64,000 nt of DNA from Psychrobacillus sp048572895 (lineage in GTDB: Bacteria > Bacillota > Bacilli > Bacillales_A > Planococcaceae): assembly GCF_048572895.1 (NCBI RefSeq), contig NZ_CP183878.1, positions 3,410,001 through 3,474,000 on the forward strand, read 5' to 3'. Positions 59,279 to 64,000 of the stretch are shown here, in pieces (within the stretch, counting starts at the first letter, position 1; every line of letters starts with the position of its first letter). The notes below the pieces were generated by a model, which did no database searches, was not told the origin of the DNA, and worked only from the letters and a program-made list of their open reading frames with translations. A program made the position numbers and the translations under genes.

Positions 59279-60286
59279 TTATGAATATATTGCTATTTGG
59301 TCAATATACTTTGGGCTTAATAATTTAAACGAACGTAAACGTTCTTCAGGACTTGGTACTGGCGTATGCAAGATAAACTCATCTACCCCATGTAATTCAT
59401 GTAACTCATCCAAGCTGGACTTCACTTGTTCTGGCGTTCCAGAAATAATTTCAGCATCAAACTCTTTTACTTCATATGCTTCGCCAGACTCTTTGCCGAA
59501 TTTTTCTGCTTGTTCCACGGTTTGTAGCGTTAACTTGCGGCCACTTGCTAAAAAAACCTTTACGATCTTTTGTTTGCCTGCAAGTCTCTTTGCTTCTTCT
59601 TCAGTCTGTGCCGCAATAACAGCTACAGATAAGATGAATGTTCCACCTGGATAGTTGGCACGATACGTTTTTGCTGCTTCTTTTAAAACTTCCTTATCAC
59701 TATTAAAGAATTGTGCAAAAGCAAAGGAAATTCCAAGGTCTGCTGCTAACTTAGCACTATCTACACTCGCTCCTAACAAATACGTTTCTGGTTTTGTAGG
59801 TGGAGTTGGAGTTGCTTTAATACCTGCAAATTCATGTGTTTCTGGAACGGAGTTATTGATCAACTGCTGCAGAAATGTTAAACGTTCCTTAAAATCTTCA
59901 CCTGTATCTACTCTTCCGTATTGTAATGCTTTTGTTGAAAGGGGTAACCCACCAGGAGCTTTCCCAATTCCTAAATCTACTCTTCCAGGTTCTAATGTGG
60001 ACAGCACATGAAAATTTTCCGCTACTTTATAAGGACTATAATGCTGTAACATAACGCCACCAGAACCGATTCGAATGCTAGATGTTTTTGCTAGTAGGTA
60101 GGAAACCAATACTTCCGGAGACGAACCAGCAACTAAATCTGTATTATGATGCTCCGAAACCCAAAACCGTTCATATCCCCACTTTTCTGCCTTTTTTACT
60201 AAGTCAACAGTCTTTTGTAATGTATCAAAGTTTGATACACCTTCAGTAACGGGACTTTGATCTAAAATGCCTAATTTATAACTCAT
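59279..60286 (-). CDS. cmoO: LLM flavin-dependent monooxygenase (YtmO/CmoO-like)
   Basis: A 335-residue luciferase-like enzyme: YKLGILDQSPVTEGVSNFD, FWVSEHHNTDLVAG and LGIGKAPGGLPLS. The start is the ATG with GGAGGGAAG upstream. By position after the ATPase gene it matches YtmO. Paralogue of the LLM genes at 34700 and 36817. Confidence 0.88.
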   Translation of the reverse strand: MSYKLGILDQSPVTEGVSNFDTLQKTVDLVKKAEKWGYERFWVSEHHNTDLVAGSSPEVLVSYLLAKTSSIRIGSGGVMLQHYSPYKVAENFHVLSTLEPGRVDLGIGKAPGGLPLSTKALQYGRVDTGEDFKERLTFLQQLINNSVPETHEFAGIKATPTPPTKPETYLLGASVDSAKLAADLGISFAFAQFFNSDKEVLKEAAKTYRANYPGGTFILSVAVIAAQTEEEAKRLAGKQKIVKVFLASGRKLTLQTVEQAEKFGKESGEAYEVKEFDAEIISGTPEQVKSSLDELHELHGVDEFILHTPVPSPEERLRSFKLLSPKYIDQIAIYS

Positions 60287-60315
60287 ATACTTCCCTCCTA
60301 TTGAACTCACTATTT

Positions 60316-61068
60316 CTAGATGGAATACTCTAATTCTGGTGTCATTCTCTTCAAAAATTGTTTCGTTCGTTCTTCTCTAGGTGTTGTAAATATATCTCGT
60401 GGTATTCCTTCCTCCACAATTACACCGCCATCCATAAAAATAACTCGGTTAGAAACCTCTCGAGCAAAATTCATCTCATGTGTAACGATAATCATAGTTA
60501 TGCCTTCATGTGAAATTTTGCGAATAACATCTAGTACTTCACCTACGAGCTCGGGATCAAGTGCAGATGTTGGTTCATCGAAAAGAATCACTTGTGGATT
60601 TAGCGCTAACGCCCGAGCAATACCTACTCGTTGCTGTTGTCCACCTGATAACTGGAGAGGATAGCTATCCGTCTTTTGTTCTAATCCAACTTTCTTCAAC
60701 ATTTCTAAGGCAATTTCACGTGCTTCTTTTACACTTTTCTTTTGTACTACTACCAAGCCCTCCATCACATTCTGTACAACAGTTTTATGTTGAAAGAGAT
60801 TATACCCTTGAAAGACCATTGCAGATTTTTTTCTTAAATTATAGATATCCTTTTTATGCACTTTTTGGGAATCAATTGTCACGTTATCTATCGTTATAGT
60901 GCCTTCATCTGGACGTTCTAAATAATTTAGGCATCGCAGCAATGTCGTCTTTCCTGATCCACTAGGTCCTAAAATAGAGATGATATCACCTTTGTTTACC
61001 TTTATATCAATTCCTTTTAGTACTTCGTTTTTCCCAAACTTCTTGTGAAGGTTAGAGATTTCAATCAT
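60316..61068 (-). CDS. tcyN: Amino-acid ABC transporter ATPase (TcyN-like)
   Basis: A 250-residue ATPase: Walker A GPSGSGKTT at about 35-43, LSGGQQQRVGIARAL, ILFDEPTSALDPE and the switch histidine in IIVTHEMNFAREVS. Typical of polar amino acid importers. It energises the TcyL/M permeases encoded four genes downstream; the split of ATPase and permease by other operon genes is unlike the contiguous tcyJKLMN of B. subtilis. Confidence 0.9.
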   Translation of the reverse strand: MIEISNLHKKFGKNEVLKGIDIKVNKGDIISILGPSGSGKTTLLRCLNYLERPDEGTITIDNVTIDSQKVHKKDIYNLRKKSAMVFQGYNLFQHKTVVQNVMEGLVVVQKKSVKEAREIALEMLKKVGLEQKTDSYPLQLSGGQQQRVGIARALALNPQVILFDEPTSALDPELVGEVLDVIRKISHEGITMIIVTHEMNFAREVSNRVIFMDGGVIVEEGIPRDIFTTPREERTKQFLKRMTPELEYSI

Positions 61069-61114
61069 CTTATCCCTCTTTCTGATTCCGACATTTATGA
61101 AAACAAAATGAATT

Positions 61115-62443
61115 TTAAACTAGTTCTTTTACATAACGGCTTTCTAAAAATGGAAGTCCTAAATTGCCTCTTAATGTATCTGCCTCATACTCTTCACGAT
61201 ACAAGCCGCGCTGTTGTAATATTGGAACAACCTTTTCCACAAAAACTTCTAGTGTATGCGGTACCTGTGAAGCAATGATAAATCCATCTGCTCCGCGCTG
61301 TTCAAACCATTTTTGTACCAAATCCGCAATTTTTTCAGGTGTGCCGATAAACTCTGATCGTGGAGTCGCTTCTCTTAGAGCAACTTGACGAAGTGTTAAA
61401 TTTTGCTCCTTTGCTTGCTGTTTAATGCGATCTGTATGACTTTGGAAACTGTTTTTACCTAACTCGCCCAGGTCTGGAAAAGCTTCATCTAGTGGATATT
61501 GAGAGAAATCATGATGTTCAAAATAACGTCCTAAGTAAGCTAAAGCTTTATCGATAGATACTAAATTAGCAATTTCTTCATAGTTTCTCTCTGCTTCTTC
61601 TTCTGTATCACCTATGATTGGGGATATACCTGGGAAAATATTTAGATGATCTGAATTTCTTCCATATTCGGCAGCCTGTTTTTTTACATCCGTATAAAAT
61701 TTCTGCGCTGATTCAAGTGATGAATGCCCTGTAAAAATAGCATCTGCTCCTTTGGCTGCAAAAGTTTTCCCTGCACCTGAAGATCCAGCTTGGAATACTA
61801 CGGGCTGCCCTTGTTTAGAGCGACCTATATTTAAGGGTCCCTGTACAGAAAAATATTCACCTTTATGGTTTAACTGATGCAGCTTAGAAGAGTCGAAGAA
61901 AATATCATTTTCTTTATCTCCAACGAATGCATCATCGTCCCATGAATCCCAAAGACCTTTTGTCACTTCTAAATATTCTTCTGCAATTTTGTACCTTGTT
62001 GCATGATCTGGATGCTGTTCAATTGTTTTATTGTAATTTAAGGCTGAACTTTCTAAAGGAGATGTTACCAAATTCCACCCTGCACGGCCATCGCTTATAT
62101 GGTCGAGTGAGCTAAATTGACGAGCAATTGTAAATGGATCACTGTAAGAAGTGGATACCGTACCAACAAGACCAATACGAGAGGTTACAGCTGCAAGAGC
62201 AGATAAGATGGTCAAAGGTTCGAAACGATTTAAAAAATGAGGAATTGACTTTTCATTAATATATAATCCATCCGCGATAAATACCAGATCAAACTTACCC
62301 TCTTCTGCTTTTTGCGCTTGCTGCTTATAAAAGTCTAATGACACACTAGCATTTGTTTGTACTTCAGGATGTCTCCAACCAGAAATATTACCGCCAACCC
62401 CATGAATCATTGCACCAAACTTAATCTGTCTTTTGTTCGTCAT
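61115..62443 (-). CDS. cmoJ: FMN-dependent monooxygenase NtaA/SnaA/DszA family (YtnJ/CmoJ-like)
   Basis: A 442-residue two-component flavin monooxygenase. KFGAMIHGVGGNISGWRHP and FDLVFIADGLYINE open the barrel; FSSLDHISDGRAGWNLVTSP and VVFQAGSSGAGKTFA are class landmarks. B. subtilis CmoJ (YtnJ) dealkylates N-acetyl-S-alkylcysteines, giving an aldehyde and N-acetylcysteine. Start at the ATG six bases after GGGAGG. First gene of the operon. It needs external reduced FMN, which the operon's flavin reductase could provide. Confidence 0.9.
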   Translation of the reverse strand: MTNKRQIKFGAMIHGVGGNISGWRHPEVQTNASVSLDFYKQQAQKAEEGKFDLVFIADGLYINEKSIPHFLNRFEPLTILSALAAVTSRIGLVGTVSTSYSDPFTIARQFSSLDHISDGRAGWNLVTSPLESSALNYNKTIEQHPDHATRYKIAEEYLEVTKGLWDSWDDDAFVGDKENDIFFDSSKLHQLNHKGEYFSVQGPLNIGRSKQGQPVVFQAGSSGAGKTFAAKGADAIFTGHSSLESAQKFYTDVKKQAAEYGRNSDHLNIFPGISPIIGDTEEEAERNYEEIANLVSIDKALAYLGRYFEHHDFSQYPLDEAFPDLGELGKNSFQSHTDRIKQQAKEQNLTLRQVALREATPRSEFIGTPEKIADLVQKWFEQRGADGFIIASQVPHTLEVFVEKVVPILQQRGLYREEYEADTLRGNLGLPFLESRYVKELV

Positions 62444-62501
62444 GTGAATACCTCCCATTTCAATTGTTCCATCAGATTATTATCCCTAGTTAACTAATAA
62501 G

Positions 62502-62515
62502 AATAATCTGTTATT
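62502..62515 (-). promoter_or_regulatory. Candidate LysR-type site upstream of the Cmo/Tcy operon
   Basis: AATAA-TCTG-TTATT is a 14-bp dyad in the 136 bases between the LysR stop and the first operon gene. A TAGTTAACTA palindrome and a GATAAT -10-like box follow on the minus strand with no good -35, as expected for an activator-dependent promoter. Low certainty. Confidence 0.4.
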
Positions 62516-62579
62516 TGTGATGAGTATTATCCTAACATCTTTACTTAAGTTAAAGCAATACTTCTCCTGATAGAAAAAT

Positions 62580-63488
62580 TTATTGTTTTGATAGGAAATC
62601 TCTATCAATTGTTTGAAATGCTTTTAAAGATGCATCTATATCATCCCAAATTGGAGACATCACAATGTCCTTTTTAGTGTAGGCAAGCAATACATGTTGT
62701 TTTATTTCTATCAAGTGCGATACATCAACCTCTAGTAACTCACCATTATCAAGTTCTTTTTTAATGCATAAGTATGGTAAAAAACCTATTGCACATTGAC
62801 TTTTTATAATAGACTTGGCAACTTCCAAATGGTCTACTTGAAACTCAATCTTTGGCTCTACTTTTTCAACCTCAAACAATTTATGTACGCGATTCCAGTC
62901 AAAGGCCCCGCATTCGAAAAACACTATCGGCTCTTTTGCCAATCTACTTACTGTTACATCCTGCTGTTGTAATAGTGGATGCCCTGGGTAAACAACAAGC
63001 TTTACTGAATTGTCTAGTGCTTCCCGTTTTTGCAAATCATCATGTGATAAGTTTCGTATAAAAGCTAAATCTACTTGTTTATGAAGTAGTTTTTCTAGCA
63101 ACATATCATTGGTTCCCGACACAAACTTGAAACGTACATCGGGATTTCTCTTCTTCCATAATGGCAAAGCAAATGGAATAAAATACTGCGATGTTATCAC
63201 ATTGGCACCTATGACTATTTCTTCTTGTTCATTTCGCTCCTTCATTTGTTTTTTTCCTTCTTTATATGTTTGAATAATTTGCTCTGCAAATGGGATGAAT
63301 GCCCTTCCTTGCTCGGTGAGTATTAGACCTCTCCCTTCTCTACTAAATAATTCAGTACTCAGTTCTCTCTCTAATGTTTTAATCCTAGCAGTAACCGTTG
63401 GCTGCGATAAAAACAGTGCATTTGCTGCTTTATGAATACTCTTTAAATGTACAACATACATAAAAGCTTCTAGATGATCAATATTCAT
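62580..63488 (-). CDS. ascR: LysR-family activator, AscR (YtlI)-like
   Basis: A 302-residue LysR protein. DHLEAFMYVVHLKSIHKAAN and FLSQPTVTARIKTLEREL are the DNA-binding part; the effector domain ends with AIGFLPYLCIKKEL. The ATG chosen has AGGTAAGGA upstream. It lies upstream of and in the same direction as the Cmo/Tcy operon, as ytlI lies next to the ytmI operon, so it is the probable sulfur-responsive activator. Orthology rests on context. Confidence 0.82.
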   Translation of the reverse strand: MNIDHLEAFMYVVHLKSIHKAANALFLSQPTVTARIKTLERELSTELFSREGRGLILTEQGRAFIPFAEQIIQTYKEGKKQMKERNEQEEIVIGANVITSQYFIPFALPLWKKRNPDVRFKFVSGTNDMLLEKLLHKQVDLAFIRNLSHDDLQKREALDNSVKLVVYPGHPLLQQQDVTVSRLAKEPIVFFECGAFDWNRVHKLFEVEKVEPKIEFQVDHLEVAKSIIKSQCAIGFLPYLCIKKELDNGELLEVDVSHLIEIKQHVLLAYTKKDIVMSPIWDDIDASLKAFQTIDRDFLSKQ

Positions 63489-64000
63489 TTCCTTACCTCT
63501 TTTCACTCATTCTATGTTTTCTCAAAGTTTAAATTTCTTACTTATCATACTAATTCAACTATTCGGACTGGTAAAGTATGATTTATAAATATAGGAAAGA
63601 AGAAATAGATTGCAATATACAAATATTCACAATCAAAAACGGGCAAAGTTTCTACCGTTTTCGAAGGCCTATAGACAGACATTTTGCTATATTATTACCG
63701 AGTAAATGTTTAGTGATATCTTAATGGCATTTATCTTTCTATCGCACTCCTACACCGATTTTCAAACGAAAAAATGGTATCGAATTGGAAGTCACTTTGC
63801 ATAACTAGGAAATTAGTGTTATCCTTAACAAAGGAAATATTTATACAATTGATTTTATTTTAAAAAACCAGACGATTTTCTCCTAGTATTTTTCCTATTC
63901 ACACTCTACGTGAATCCATTCTAAGCTGATAACATTTCAGCACCAATTGCTATTTACTTCTCTCGTCCTAGGTAGTTACCATTTTGATAAAATCACACTT
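63489..64000. other. 512-base terminal region without visible gene
   Basis: Neither strand shows a convincing gene start or end. The first 100 bases must hold the LysR promoter. A GTTTCTACC stretch at 63647 was examined as a riboswitch lead and not accepted. The region is otherwise AT-rich. Confidence 0.55.

Noticed and set aside
63630..63690. GTTTCTACC with nearby GAC, reminiscent of the purine riboswitch core
   Set aside because: The conserved 5' P2/L2 strand and a closing P1 helix are not visible, no gene follows within the window, and a nine-base match is expected by chance about once in such a window over both strands.

Overview
The window is a low-GC chromosome segment of an endospore-forming Firmicute, most likely a Bacillaceae/Caryophanaceae (Lysinibacillus-, Solibacillus- or Psychrobacillus-like) species. 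Support: spore photoproduct lyase with all of its key cysteines, AGGAGG-type ribosome binding sites with many TTG/GTG starts, lipobox lipoproteins, a CcpA-type cre site, and an S-alkylcysteine operon of the B. subtilis ytm type. No rRNA, tRNA, CRISPR array, prophage or complete insertion sequence was seen.

Layout. 1-5.3 kb: a truncated DUF3870 gene divergent from a five-gene operon (AtoE-like carboxylate permease, CMD-family protein, hydroxyacyl-CoA dehydrogenase, zinc dehydrogenase, metal-dependent cyclase) for an unidentified small carbon compound. 6.2-19.2 kb: a 12-gene operon for peptidoglycan amino-sugar recycling (kinase, amidase-like hydrolase, deacetylase, NagZ, AnmK, sugar ABC transporter, NamZ, MurQ, acetyltransferase, MurR), with a MurR-like operator dyad at its first promoter and a second operator plus a cre site at an internal promoter. 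19.4-22.6 kb: GltS and HutG, divergent from a LysR regulator. 22.7-28.3 kb: an FbpABC/PhnSTU-type ABC transporter with a PPP phosphatase and a divergent LysR regulator.

28.4-32 kb: a UV-repair and toxin-antitoxin neighbourhood. It holds a TTG-started pyrimidine-dimer glycosylase and splB, which has a 13-codon overlapping leader ORF. Two paralogous type I toxin/antisense-RNA cassettes flank splB. 32-44 kb: an oxidoreductase-rich region (old yellow enzyme, three luciferase-like flavoenzymes, an NTF2-like protein, an alpha/beta hydrolase, SDR, RibD-like reductase, zinc alcohol dehydrogenase) with ArsR, TetR and LysR regulators and two gene remnants. 44-46.2 kb: small membrane and hypothetical genes and a TPR-GGDEF protein. 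46.7-53.5 kb: a polyol/sugar locus (RbsABC-type ABC transporter, Gfo/Idh dehydrogenase, LacI regulator, TIM-barrel isomerase) with three matching operator palindromes. 54-63.5 kb: a Cmo/Tcy operon for uptake and dealkylation of S-modified cysteines under an AscR-type LysR regulator.

Scattered between genes is a family of about 58-78 bp palindromic elements with TCCCTGTGTA-type ends. One copy sits exactly between two copies of a 112-bp duplication of a gene end. Coordinates and start codons are read by eye from the sequence; family assignments rest on recognised motifs and gene order, not on database searches.
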